NCBI GenBank assembly: GCA_015179125.1
Contig: WHVA01000261.1
Coordinates: forward strand, 62,001 to 126,000
Direction: 5' to 3'
From: Gautieria morchelliformis
Taxonomy: Eukaryota > Basidiomycota > Agaricomycetes > Gomphales > Gomphaceae
DNA: 64,000 nt
Shown: one piece after another, positions 1 to 10,832 of the stretch
Layout: the number at the start of each line of letters is the position of its first letter
Numbering within the stretch: the stretch's first letter is position 1
Translations under genes and position numbers: made by a program
The notes under the pieces: generated by a model
Database searches by the model: none
The model's input: the letters and a program-made list of their open reading frames with translations, nothing else
What the model was told of the DNA's origin: nothing

Positions 1-1278
1 TCCTTCCGCAGTAGGCACTCCGCTTATGTCCGCAAGTGCGAGGAACTCTGGAAGGAGCTCGAGTTTCTCCTCTGTGGTCATAAGCCGGATGTCAAATGCT
101 TGGGGGCACTCGCGGGCATAGTGGCCTGGTTGTTGACATCGGAAGCAGGTGATAGTTCCGCGGCCTTTTCCGCGCATGCGGTCAACATCCATCGGGGCAG
201 GGCCACTCTTCGAGGGAGGAGGGCTATGGTTCCTAATAGGAGCGGGCGGAGAAAGCGTCGGAAATACTTTCCGCATGGGGATGAATGCGCTTCCGGATTT
301 TGGCACAGGTGGAGTAGGACGAGTGGAACTGCACGTCATATTCCGGCTCGTCTCCACGAAGGCCTCATTTGCTTCCCTGTTCCGGGACACCCTCTGTGCA
401 GCTTGGTACCACCCTTCCGGGTCATCAAAGTCCGGAGCTCCATCCCCAAGCAGCGCAACTTGGTTCTGGAGTGTCGGATCGAGTCCTCGTCGGAATTTGA
501 TGACGATCGTCTTGTCGTCATCATACTCCGCAAGGTCGATGAGCTCCTGGAAGCGATCGATATAGTCATCGACCGGATCCTTGGCCTGGTACCAGCTGGT
601 CCCCTCGAGCTTCGTAAGGGCTGTGAGCTGCTCATTTTTTGGCAGAACTGGTCGGAAAATGTTTTCTCGAAGGCGTCCCAGTCTCGGAAGTAGTTCCCCT
701 TGCCCTTTGCTTCATGTCGGATCACCTTGTTTGCAAAACGGGATGCGCGGTCCGACTTGAAAAAGGACAATGCCCAGTGAATCCGAGCCTGGTCGTTCGG
801 AAAGAGGTCTCCGACAATTGCGAAGTAGATGCTGCATGTGTTGAAGAATGCGCGTCCCTTCTCCCGATCTCCGTCAAAGTCCGCCGGAGTTGCGGGTTTG
901 ACCTTTGCTAACTTCGCGGACTTTCTCTCCTCCGCTAGTTCCGCTTTTCCGAAATCCGGATCATCCAACATTTCATTTCCACCACCTTGTGGAACATCTA
1001 ACTTAGCCAAAATCGCTTGTAAGGCTGTTTCAATCGCGTCGGTCTTCATCCGGTTCCGCGTCAATTCCTCCTCCATATTCCGAAGACGATCGTCCGGATC
1101 CATGTCGGAAGGAGAAATGTGGGACGGGATTTCCGGGGTTGGGAGCTCGACGTAAGAAGAAGGGCTGTCGTACGCTGTGTGTGCGGAAGAGGTTGCGATC
1201 TCCGAGTCGCTGTCTCCGATTCCGAACGCACCTATGGCGGCTGCGACACGCAGTACGACCGCCGGTCCTCTATGGGAG

Positions 1279-1288
1279 AGACTTTTCT
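1279..1288 (-). promoter_or_regulatory. Candidate self-priming primer-binding site of Gypsy-1
   Basis: Two bases inside the LTR edge the minus strand reads AGAAAAGTCT. Its exact reverse complement, AGACTTTTCT, occurs on the minus strand inside the LTR at 1430-1421. In Tf1/sushi-type chromoviruses the 5' end of the transcript folds back and pairs with the primer site, replacing a tRNA. The match fits that scheme if transcription starts near 1430. The pairing is seen directly; the start site is inferred. Confidence 0.5.
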
Positions 1289-1290
1289 GC

Positions 1291-1753
1291 TGTAAGGGCA
1301 ACCCTGGCTAGTTGTGGAGACCACACTACCACACAACTGACAAGGGGAAATCCAAAGTCTGTATAAATGAACAGAGCATACAAGAGAGGGGATTCTCACC
1401 TGACAAGGGGAAATCCAAAGAGAAAAGTCTAAGGACCCCCAATGTCAGCGAGCCCGTATTATACTACGCTGCGCAGCCAGGGACAACACTTGGCACCCGC
1501 CATCAACCCTGCACCTCCCTGACCCTGGATCGACCCTTGATGTCACCTATTACGCGAGTCGCTTGATTTCCGACACTGTTCCGAGGGTGGAACTCGGAAA
1601 TTGGAGTGGAACTGGGAAGGCGAACAGAACTGGTGGAAGTTCTCCCAGAAGCGGAATCATTTCCGAGAGCGGAGGCGGAGATGGAATCGGAATCGGAAGC
1701 GGAGTCGGAAATGGAGTCGGAACTGGAAATGGAAAACAGGGTGTCCCCTGACA
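1291..1753 (-). repeat. 5' LTR of Gypsy-1
   Basis: 463 bp, starting TGTAAGGGCAACC and ending CCCCTGACA as read on the plus strand. It aligns along its whole length with 58990-59478 and, inverted, with 35703-36192, which fixes both edges. The part at 1600-1735 is a degenerate six-base run of TCGGAA-like words, which accounts for most of the length difference between copies. Confidence 0.9.
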
Positions 1754-1864
1754 GCGATTTCTTTCGAGTCCAAACTCAAGCAAAGGTACGTACTCCTGCA
1801 AGACATGTCAGCGTGAAGTGAGAAATTTTACCTAAAATTGGACTGGAGACTATGCACTAGTGTG

Positions 1865-2337
1865 TGTAGAGAAACTGAGCTAAGTACTGTAGCGGAATTT
1901 CAAAAGTTCAAAATCGCGTTTTTCAGCCTGGCGGCTTAGGTACACCGTAGTCAAGCTGCGGAATTCAAGTTTTTCTGAGATGAGCTCCCACAGTGTTGCC
2001 ATTGATGTTGGTGGCTGCTGAAGCGCAGTGACGAGCAAGGCCGTGCGTCTGATCTCGTTTTCCCACACTGCCACCAAGAATACAGCGGACGAGGAATACG
2101 GCACTGCGAAAAAGGCCATGGCCGGCCATTGCAAACCAATGGACCTCAGAGGACTGGCATCACTGTGGACATAGTGTATAAGTTATATATAAATCTCACT
2201 ACTGCTAAAATATATTACACTAGGTGCAAGTCACTGTTTGTTTACCATAACTATCGTGTACCTAACGCGCCAGGTTGAAAAACGCGATTTTTGAACTTTT
2301 CGACTTCCGCTATAGCGCCGGGCTCAGTTTCCCTACA
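1865..2337. mobile_element. MITE-like element carrying the 5' end of the kinase gene
   Basis: The outer 85 or so bases are inverted repeats: 1865-1950 against 2252-2337, both starting TGTAG(A/G)GAAACTGAGC when read inwards. Between them, 1953-2098 on the minus strand matches 7381-7525 closely: the leader, the start codon and the first 18 codons (MATLWEL...) of the kinase gene. No transposase is present. Target duplications were not clear, so the superfamily is unassigned. Confidence 0.6.
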
Positions 2338-2785
2338 TGTACTAATGTATAGTTATAATCAGGCATACTCACGGTCAGTCCTATTCAATTTTAGGTTAAA
2401 ATGTATCTCTTATTCCCATCTTGAAGCTCTGACGATGTGCCACTCTACCCTTGACCGGTGGTTCGCTGTATACTCAGGGCACCTCTGTGAGCTCAACGCA
2501 GTGCTGAAAGCATTGGGTGGTAGCAGGGCAGTACTAGGTCGGATGCAAGTCAATACAACACGCGATCCGTCCTTTATTCTGGTACATGACTCTTTCTTAG
2601 GGTGTTCTGTGTACTTCTGCGTCATACAGAACCCACAGAACGCACTCCCCTGCTACAACGGTCTGACGGACTTTAGCATCTACTACCACAGCCTTCAAAC
2701 CTAGTGTATGACTAAAAAATGAATGTGGACTTGGTAGGCTCTGCTGTTCCTGGCTTGGTGCCGATCTAACAGACTCACCACTAGT
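2338..2785. other. Gene-free stretch
   Basis: Only short frames without recognisable motifs, and no repeat shared with the rest of the window that I could find. Confidence 0.5.
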
Positions 2786-3147
2786 TTTTCTTCCTGGACG
2801 CTGAAGATCTCTTGTTGCATCCAGATGAGGTGAGCATCCAGAAAAAGAAGTGTTACAAGTTGCACAAGACACTTCATGAAGATTTCAAGGATATGCCCAA
2901 GAAGTCGAAGATCGACCTTGACGAATGGTTTGTTGTGAATGTGTCACCGAGCATGCTGGCCAACCCATACTTGCCGTCTCTGCAAGTGTTTTCATACAAT
3001 GTGACGAGCTACAATGCAGGCACAGAAGAGGCATATGAAGGTGATACGAACATGGAATACACTGATTGTGTGGTGCTTGCGGTGTCAGCGAGCACAATTT
3101 TTACTGGCCCTGCAGCAACAGATTTAGTTTTCCAGAACCCGATTTGA
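2786..3147 (+). pseudogene. Endopolyphosphatase-like C-terminal fragment
   Basis: A possible splice acceptor (CACCACTAG) is followed by an open frame reading FFLDAEDLLLHPDEVS, then KCYKLHKTLHEDFKDMPK, then FVVNVSPSMLANPYLPSL and VFSYNVTSYN. The last two blocks match my memory of the C-terminal part of Ppn1-type endopolyphosphatases, vacuolar metallophosphoesterases that cut long polyphosphate chains. In those proteins a (V)VN(V/I)SPS motif is followed by a Pro-Tyr-(L/F)-Pro-S sequence. The catalytic metallophosphoesterase domain is absent upstream, and residues after about 3030 no longer resemble the family. I therefore read it as an isolated 3' exon fragment in a repeat-rich area. Family call is from motif memory only. 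Confidence 0.45.
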
Positions 3148-3740
3148 CACTGCGAGGCCAGAATGGATCCATTGCTATTTGAGTGCGTTAGCAGAACATA
3201 CTGCCTACAACCTACAACCGATACCGAATGGACTTCGAGTACCGAGTCTATAAACCTTCCAAACTTAGGAGAAAAGGTTGATGGTCCATCATCTCTGTAA
3301 GAACCCGGCCTTTGGCCGGTTACTTACCGGTATAACCTTTCTTCCGAGCCCGAGCCTTGTGATACTCGTGCCCGAGTACTTATGATGCTTATCCTGCGCC
3401 CGAGCCCGAGCCAGAGCTAGAGCTCATATCTGACCTTGATCCCATGCCTGTATCCCCTTAGTTACTGATTCTGCTCCATCACGCCTAGTCCCTCTCCAAC
3501 TTCCCCATCAGAACCTCGCCCCGTAACCTCGGACCTTACCTTGTTCGGCTTCAACAAGCTTCCCGATACCTGAGGCTGTTTAGTCTCAGGTGGCCGTCCT
3601 GCCAGGGCAGGACGGGGCAGCATTTGACATTGGGACATCCCACTCCTCTGGAAGGGGGCAGGCCTGCTTGGACCTGCCTGCGATGCCGGTTTGCTTTGTG
3701 CAAACCGTGACGCTGTAGCCGTTGCAGCCGCGCTCTCTGC
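3148..3740. other. Gene-free stretch
   Basis: Contains GAGCCCGAGCC-type word repeats around 3345-3425, similar in flavour to hAT subterminal repeats at 26260-26345. A weak minus-strand frame at 3462-3806 looks like low-complexity translation. No gene supported. Confidence 0.4.
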
Positions 3741-4173
3741 CATGGCAGTTGCAGGCCAATACATGAGCTTCTCATATATCCCGGGCACAAGCTGTCTGCA
3801 TAGCATTAGTAGAGGTTATAAGTACAGCATGTACTCCCTTTAACAGCATACACTAGGTTGGAAGGACGAGTCCGATGATCAATGATTATCGATTAACACT
3901 GATGACTAGAGTAAGGGCTGATAACGGTAGTCCCCACGCCTCAAAGCCTGAAAATGAGTCCAGTGCAGGTTGGAGCTCAGGCTGCGGCTCCTGTGACTCG
4001 GCCGATTCTCAGCCTGCGCTTGGGCGAGAGCGTACACCTAGCTCGAGTGCTCACGGGGGCACATGGAAAACACCGTCGGGGCCAATTGACAGTCCTGGGG
4101 CAGTCCTTGCAGACAGACATTCCCATAGGTCTGGATCCCAACTTGCGCGATCCTCAGTGTAATAAGGTTCGTC
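3741..4173. repeat. Dispersed repeat R, intact copy
   Basis: Starts GCAGTTGCAGGCCAATA and ends near ATCCTCAGTGTAATAAGG. The first 350 bp match 9411-9760 and the last 85 bp match about 25951-26036. This makes it the uninterrupted version of the copy split by the Helitron array. No coding content or terminal repeats are evident; it could be a SINE-like or solo-LTR sequence. Confidence 0.7.
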
Positions 4174-4517
4174 TGGGATGTTTGACCTGTGTAACTAACA
4201 TTGACTTTGTCGGAGCAGGGTGGTGTCCTGACAAGGGGAAAAGGCAGGGTAAGGCTTTCAAAGATGCGCGGTGGCGTCCAGTCCGTCCAGCACACATACA
4301 AGAGGACTCTCGAGCCCACAGGCACAACTTGGCATCTAAACAGGGCTCGACTGTGCTCACCTATAACACGGATAATTCGATGGACTGCGCGGGAGCCTGC
4401 AAGGCGATCGTCACCACGGCGGCGATGTCGCCGCTACCCTAGGGTGGGTGATTTCTCGCACACGTAGATGAGACGGCCCGCAGGTGCATGTAGCCGACTC
4501 GCAGAAATCTTACCTTC
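4174..4517. other. Gene-free stretch after repeat R
   Basis: Non-coding as far as I can see. A short CCTGACAAGGGGAAA word at about 4228 is shared with the Gypsy-1 LTR but does not extend. Confidence 0.4.
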
Positions 4518-4565
4518 TGTTGGGAACTGATTCAGCTCCAACATGCACTGGATCTGGATCAAGTC
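4518..4565 (+). pseudogene. Kinase-gene tail fragment
   Basis: Reads WELIQLQHALDLDQVQ, matching the tail LELIRLRHELDLDSPK of the kinase gene at 9310-9365. The nucleotide match runs about 50 bases. It is a short relic of a second member of that kinase family. Confidence 0.5.
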
Positions 4566-4683
4566 CAAAGGAGGGTGCCTCGCATGCCACCCACGCCAAT
4601 GATGCTGGAATGAATTTTTTATAATGACACGGGAAAATCGTCGTTCAAACGCCAGTCGATTTGTCTGTCTGTATAGCATAGAT

Positions 4684-4955
4684 TATTTTAATATTTGAAT
4701 AATTTCGCTTATATGCATCATTAGGCCCTCAAATTCTCCCAATAAGGGCTATAACTTACTCAGATTATAGTAATGTACATGTATAAATGTTTGACACAGA
4801 AAACAAGCTGGTAATCAGCTGGTTATGGACAGGGGGAGAGGTGCATGTCTGTTTGCCTGCTCTCAGCCTTTTCAGCCTTCTACATGGCCAAAACATCAGC
4901 TTTAAGGACTTAAATATAATATAATGTCTATATATACTCTAATTACATGGATGTA
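4684..4955. repeat. Isolated terminal-repeat piece of the element B family
   Basis: About 270 bp matching the B terminal inverted repeats (34321-34590 direct, 39710-39970 inverted), including GAAAACAAGCTGGTAATCAG and GCCTTTTCAGCCTTCTACAT. The match stops in the middle of the TIR at ATTACATGGATGT, where a different direct repeat begins. No transposase is near. It is a truncated relic. Confidence 0.8.
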
Positions 4956-4956
4956 A

Positions 4957-5472
4957 AGAGAAGGGATACCCTTAATGAGGCTATTCAGGCGGTATGGCCT
5001 GATGAGAGACTTGAACTCCTTGCCCAACGACCCTACCAGCATAGATGGAAATCGGACTCCAGTGCATAAAGATCAAGCGAACGTGGTAACACAAGTGAAG
5101 AGAAGAGTGGGTGGGTCGTTTGAAGATGAGGGGCTGGGTATGACTTCGATGGGAAGAACGAGAGCAGGATCGAGCCGATTGTTCTCTAGAATGAGTACGA
5201 GAGGGAATTTTACATCGAAATAGACAAGACATACCGTCGATACTTTACCCTTTTCGCTCTTCTCCCTGAATGTTTCTTCACTAAGTTTCACTTCTCGTTG
5301 CACACATAAAGAGCACAGACATCAACAAAAAGAGAAGGGATACCCTTAATGAGGCCATTCAGCTGATGAGAGACTTGAACTCCTCGCCCAACGACTCTAC
5401 CAGCATAGATGGAAATCGGACTACAGTGCATAAAGATCAAGTGAACGTGGTAACACAAGTGAAGAGAAGAGT
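4957..5472. repeat. Direct duplication of about 150 bp
   Basis: 4957-5110 and 5329-5472 are nearly identical, both starting AAGAGAAGGGATACCCTTAA. They lie in the same orientation with about 220 bp between. The second copy has a 10-base deletion near its start. No terminal features of an LTR were found. Confidence 0.75.
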
Positions 5473-5647
5473 GCAGGTGGTGGTGTTCAGGAGTGAGGTG
5501 TGCAGGAGTGAAGAGTGCAGGCGGTGGTGGTCAAGAGCCAACAGTGTTCGTTGTTCAGGCTCCGATAATCTCGCGCTGGTCAGTCTCTGGGAGATTTTTT
5601 GGAATAGAAAATATATGCAATGAGAAGCTGATTATTACAGAGCCTAC

Positions 5648-6007
5648 TTAAGATTCCTCCCCCCATTCGTCACAGCCCTCAAAAACAAACTCTTCAAGCT
5701 CTAGATCTGTCAAGTCCTTCCCAGGCTCACCATCGGTTTCCTGCGCATTCCCATCCTTGTCCAATATATCCAGCTGTTGATCAAATGCATTGTGAGGCTT
5801 GTGTGCACATACTGAGTATCCCTGATCTTGCCACTCATTTTCCCATTCTATGTCCTTCTCCTCCCATTTCCAGCTAGCCGTGAAATCTAGCCGGGCCATC
5901 TTGATCATGAACTTCAGCATCTGCAGCTGTTCCATCAGATGCGGTGAGATGCGGTTTCTTCGAACAGCATGGACGATGACGAATTGAACTTCTTGGTGGC
6001 CTATCAA
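5648..6007 (-). CDS. Unrecognised hypothetical fragment
   Basis: A 119-codon frame with an amphipathic first half (EQLQMLKFMIKMARLDFTAS) and an acidic second half ending LELEEFVFEGCDEWGEES. Composition looks protein-like: regular hydrophobic spacing and an acidic tail. I cannot name the family. It could be the 3' exon of a larger gene whose upstream exons, to the right on the minus strand, are not identifiable. Confidence 0.3.
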   Translation of the reverse strand: MIGHQEVQFVIVHAVRRNRISPHLMEQLQMLKFMIKMARLDFTASWKWEEKDIEWENEWQDQGYSVCAHKPHNAFDQQLDILDKDGNAQETDGEPGKDLTDLELEEFVFEGCDEWGEES

Positions 6008-7470
6008 AAATTACTGATCAACCTCAGCTTGCCCCGAGCCAATGTCTGGGGCGGCGGCTCCATTCCAACGGGCTGGCTGCGCCTGGTCACGTTTCTGCCT
6101 CGGTGTTCGCTCGTTGTGTCTTTCTTTCTTCAGCTGCTCTGTCTGCTCTCATACCTTTTAATGTCCTGTTCCCCTTATGTATAACTACTCTATGGCCCAC
6201 CACTCTGACACCACCCTCTCAGAGCCACCCCTCTCCTTTCTCCACCCACAGCAACGGCACTAAAACCTCTGACGGCATGTCCATCGTCTTTCCTCTTACC
6301 TCTTAACTTTCGTCTTGGGGACGGCGAAGAGCCGGACACCGGTGCCGGTGCAGATGCCAACCTTACACGCGAATACCACTACGGAATCGGACCCGGGGCA
6401 AATACCCTCGCCAACGACGTCCCGCGCCGCCGCCGCCCGTCCGTATACCCATTCCCGGTCTATATCCGCCAGCACAGCGTCCACCTCCGCGTGCCCCACG
6501 TCCACGCTCACGGTGCCCAGCAACGGCGGGTCCGGGTCTGGGCGCATGCGCTACCGCGAACAGGGCATGCCAGTCAACCTTACAGCCTTGGGATGCCGGT
6601 TTTTCTGACGTCTCCAGGTTTTTCTAATCTTTGGTACTTCAGCTGGCCGCACGAAGCAAGCATGCGGTTTCCGAGACTCATCCCGATTACAAAACATGAC
6701 TTTAACGTGTATGGCGTATCGGCCGACACCACCACCGCGCAAGCCAAATGGCAGACTAAGGTGCGAGTCATGTCTCTCACTTGTCAAATGCTAGATTTTT
6801 TCCATTCAGCAAGAGTTGCCGTATTAATTGCTATCGGACCGACTGCGGGCTTTGGTCATGGCACTGGGAGCTGCAGATGGCAACAAAACCACGGGGAGCC
6901 ATTTTATCTTCGAAACACACGCACGATTCCCGGTCCATCGAAAGAACAGCTTCGAGTCGAGGGCGAGGGTGCAATGAAATCATCGGTCGGTCGGCTAGTG
7001 AGTGGAACGGAGGGAAGGTGTCAGTTGGAATTGTCAGAGAAGCCCCGCAGGTTACGGGGACGTACCACCTTTGTAATTGCGGGAAACTTTAGTGACCACT
7101 CCTCCGGCCCACACCTCGCGACTTGGCCAGGTGAAAGTTCGCCCTTTGCGCCATGTGTGAGGTGCTTGGAGACTTCTGATCATGATGAATTATCAGAAGA
7201 GGAAGTGTCTGTTACATAATAGCTGGGCCCTCTTCACAACACGGAAGAACCAGAAATAGCGTACAAGTCTACGCATGTCTGTACAGTACACAATTGCGAC
7301 TCGTAGGCCTGTGTCATGATGCCGTGTTCACTCTTACATACATGCGAACAAGGGCCGGCCCTCCGGCCCTCCCTCTAGTCCGCTGTATTCTTGGGTGGCA
7401 GCGCGGGAAAACCCGAGATCAGACGCGCGGCCTCGCTCGTCACTGCGCTTCAGCATCCACCAACGTCAAT
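6008..7470. other. Stretch with open but unrecognised frames
   Basis: GC-rich with plus-strand frames at 6315-6608 (97 codons, Ser/Thr/Pro-rich) and 6491-7219 (242 codons). Neither shows a known motif, a clear splice pattern or convincing hydrophobic spacing, and they overlap in different frames. At 7350-7375 there is a small GGCCGGCCCTCCGGCCCTCC palindromic run. 7381-7470 is the leader of the kinase gene. Confidence 0.3.
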
Positions 7471-9435
7471 GGCAACACTGTGGGAGCTCGTCTCAGAAGA
7501 ACTTGAATTCCGCAGCTTGACCTCAAAATGGGGAAATGCAACCTCTGTGACAACGCCAGGATCCCACATGCTTCAAAACAATGACCCTCTCCCTGACCGC
7601 TGTGTATACGACGGAAATCTTCTCGATGCCTTAGAAGATGCGGTCGAGAATGCTCTGCATCCGATACATGTTGATCCAGCTCTCACCAGTAGTTTGGAGA
7701 TAATACGGCAGCAGTATGGTTCAAGACCCGATCAAGGCGTTGACCTGTCTTCGGAGAATATGGTTCAAGGTTTTTTGAGGGAATACTGGCTCGCCAGAGC
7801 AGCCTTTATCCTTGAAAGGTTTGTACGGGTCAAAGGCATAGGGAAAAATTTTCGGTTTGCTGGTGCGGCAACCCAGCATCAGCGACCTGACATTCGAGGA
7901 CAATTAACACCTCTCGGCGTCGATGTTGCTCCTGTGGATATCAGCATCATCGAGTTGAAAAGTGAGGGAATCGTGAGAAAAAACTGGGAAGCTATCGTAA
8001 ATCGTGGGCGGGAACAGGTTCGACTCGATTGGGATGGGAGAGGTAGGTGGGATGTGGTGGACAAGATTCTCCTCAAGGTGTGTGCCGCTAAGTAAATCTT
8101 AGTTGTCTTGTCTGACAATGTTCAGGTTACCACCTACATGGTCTCTTATAACATGAGGTGGCTGTGCTGGACGGCTGCATCGCATCTCATTGTCTTTCGT
8201 ATCGTGCATCACCCTCCAGAAAACCCATACCTAGTCATATCAGATGGCGTACAGGTGGACGATACACGAAAGCCGGACCCGGATCCTGTCGACAAGAGAA
8301 TCGGTGAACGCTGGATGACTTGTGTAGTGGGGTGTGCCCTTGCCGGTCTTGCGGGACATAGTCGGGGCCAATTTCATTTTGATGTAGAAGACCTGAGCTC
8401 TACCAGTGCGGATCCCAAGGTTACGCCGGCAGAAGAGGAGGACTTAAATGCCTTGTCTGACACGACCACATCGGCTGGAGAGACAAGCAGCGGCTCTAAT
8501 TGGACCCCACAGTCCGGGAGGCAAAGCGGTCGATGTATTGATGTATGACTCCATATACCTTGTTGTGTTGCGTAAACCCATAATTATGAGCATTCTTAGG
8601 CTTTCCTTGTGTTCTCGAAAGGAGAAGTCCCTTGTGCCTTAGCCGCCCCTTTAGTTGGTTCTCCATTACTGACGGAGACAGAACAATGCGACCAAGAAGG
8701 ACTGCCGTATAGATATCGGAAGACAATGGATATTTTGTGCTCAACGGTTCCTCGGCTGAACGTAAATGGCTTCCTTGGGCGTGGCAGCACTGGCACGGTG
8801 TTCTCCGGCTCATGGCAGGGTAAAGATGTTGCTGTCAAGCTTGCAGAGAGTGAGGAGTCACGGGATAGATTGCACTTGGAAAGTCTTTGGTATGGTAAGA
8901 TTGCAGAGAGAGAACAGGCGAAGGATATCCTCCCCACATTCTTTGGGCGGTTTCGACACTCCTTTTTTGACGTGCTGGTTCTGAGTAAAGAAGGAAACGC
9001 TTTGACTTCTTGGAATGACTTAGTTGAAGATGAGAGGTATGTGCCACCTGTCGTGAGTTCTATGACTCAACGACACGCTTCAGACTAGAATTATTCTCCA
9101 TGGCTCTGAAGTTGCACCAGGCGGGACTACGCCATGGCGATCTTGAGCCACGGAATGTACTACGTTCCACTACAGGCCAGCTGAAACTGGTCGATCTGAG
9201 TGAGGCGTCAGAACACCAGTGTTGTACAGTGGTAAGTTCATCCTCGCCAGTTATCTTCGTTATTTGAGTTGACTGTTTGAATATCTCATAGCAATCAGGC
9301 GGTCGAAAGCGTCATCGATCACACCACTGTTTGGAACTAATTCGGCTCCGACATGAACTGGATCTGGATAGTCCTAAGCGTGTTTGTTTCTGCAGAATTT
9401 CGCATGAATCACGGCAGTTGCAGGCCAATAAATGA
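7471..9435 (+). CDS. Nuclease-like plus protein-kinase-like protein, five exons
   Basis: The start chosen is ATG 7471 (MATLWELVSEELEF). In-frame GT...AG introns at 8078-8125, about 8543-8599, 9037-9083 and 9232-9291 link the exons. The first part has RPDIRG (7883-7900) followed by IIELKS (about 7946-7963). This D...ExK spacing suggests a PD-(D/E)XK nuclease fold. The second part is a protein kinase: glycine loop GRGSTGTVF (about 8776), VAVK lysine (8830), catalytic loop HGDLEPRNVL (9131) and VDLSEASEH in place of the usual DFG. That last is common in fungal small kinases, which end soon after EHxC. The final codons (about 9411 on) come from inserted repeat R, so the natural stop is probably lost. 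Nuclease-kinase fusions occur among fungal effector-like proteins; that link is inference. Confidence 0.65.
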
Positions 9436-9760
9436 GCTTCTCATATAATCCCGGGCACAAGCTGTCTGCATAGCATTAGTAGAGGTTATAAGTACAGCAT
9501 GTACTCCCTTTAACAGCATACACTAGGTTGGAAGGACGAGTCCGACGATCGACGATTATCGATTAACACTGATGACCAGAGTAAGGGCCGATAACGGCAG
9601 TCCCCTCGCCTCATGCAAAGCCCGAAAATGAGTCCAGTGCAGGTTGGAGCTCAGGCTGCGGCTCCTGTGACTCGGCCGATTCTCAGCCTGCGCTTGGGCG
9701 GGAGTGTGCACCTAGCTCGCATGCTCACGGGGGCACATGGAAAACACCTTCGGGACCAAT
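9411..9760. repeat. Repeat R, left part of the split copy
   Basis: Matches 3741-4095 and ends at GGGACCAAT, exactly where the first Helitron begins. The remaining part of R resumes at about 25951. Its left edge falls within the last exon of the kinase gene. Confidence 0.75.
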
Positions 9761-10832
9761 TCCTATAGGTGAAAGCAGCATTACACTATATGAAAGCGCC
9801 TCGGTGGGTTGTGGGCGTCGAGCTTATGTCAGGTTTTATGTCAGCCTTAGTCAGCTGGCCAATCGGACGCGAGCGGCGCAGCCGCGAGCCAAGGACGCGA
9901 GTGGCGCAGCTGGCCCAAACCGGATCATGCCGGGCTGCCGGTTTGCGCCAGTCTTCTGGCTCCAGCGCTCAATGCGGCTGCGCAGCGTTCTGGAGCGCGC
10001 TCGCGGCTGCGGTTTATGCCTGTCTGCCGGCTCAGGCACTCAAAGCAGCGCTGCGCTGGCAGAACGCTGCGCAGCCGCATCTGCGCACTCCACCACCCTC
10101 CTCTCCTCTCTGCCTACTAGATAGAATAAAATTGTGTGAGAGTGAAACAATAGATAGCCTATATAGTGTAGACTACAAAAGATCTCTTCCCAGGGAGATC
10201 TCTGCTCTGAACTATTGGGGTTGACCTCTTCAGTGGGGCAGCTTTTTCTCTGCTAAGGAGCCAGGTAGTCATCCCAGGCTGCCTTAGAGGGAGCTACAAT
10301 TGCATTGCAGTTCTCTTAGTGTTGACTTGCACTACTGGTGGCTGAAGAAGACATCTCCCAGGACCAGGACCAGGACCAGGACCTTTTACTGGAATTATTC
10401 CAGTTGGATAGCCGAAGAAGACTTGGATATTTTCATCAATCAATTTCCCTGTCCCTTCCTTGGTATGTATATATTTCTCTGTGGTCTGGTGTGAGCCATC
10501 TGACATTTATTTATTTTATTTTAAATAGAAATTAATAAATTCCCTTGACTTTGCTTAACAAACAATTACCTGTCCCTTCCTGGGTATGTATGTATTTCTC
10601 GGTGGTCTGGTGTGAGCTGTCTGACATTTATTTAATTAGGTTAATTAATAAATTCCCCTGACTTTGCCCAAGATAAATTAACAACAACAGCATCTGCTTG
10701 CAAATGTAAGTTGAATTCTGGTAGCTTGATTGTTCCTCTAAGCTTATACCTGCATTTCTCAGGTATCCATCTACTCCAGAGAGAAATCGTCAGCAGGAGC
10801 GTGAAAGGGCAAGGGAGGAGCAGGAGGGTCAT

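Larger units (their letters stand above)
1..1753 (-). mobile_element. Gypsy-1: 5' end of a Ty3/Gypsy LTR retrotransposon (runs off the left edge)
   Basis: Minus-strand element. Its 5' LTR is 1291-1753 and its gag region occupies 1-1290, so pol lies beyond the left edge. Gag translates as a typical fungal Gypsy gag: a coil-prone N-terminal stretch, then the capsid-like block read around 700-900. A CCHC zinc knuckle (CFRCQQPGHYARECP) lies at 106-147. The same family recurs as Gypsy-2 at the right end of the window and as a solo LTR at 35703-36192. The gag region looks broken, with perhaps one or two breaks. It is presumably relatively young, because its LTR is still closely alike to the other two copies. 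Confidence 0.85.

Noticed and set aside
3462-3806. Minus-strand frame rich in Ala, Pro and Ser
   Set aside because: Low-complexity text partly overlapping repeat R; no homologous frame in the other R copy.
4221-4260. Possible Gypsy LTR fragment (CCTGACAAGGGGAAA)
   Set aside because: Only about 15 bases match; nothing on either side continues the alignment.
6491-7219. 242-codon open frame
   Set aside because: Overlaps other open frames in GC-rich sequence, no motif, uneven composition; not enough to call a gene.
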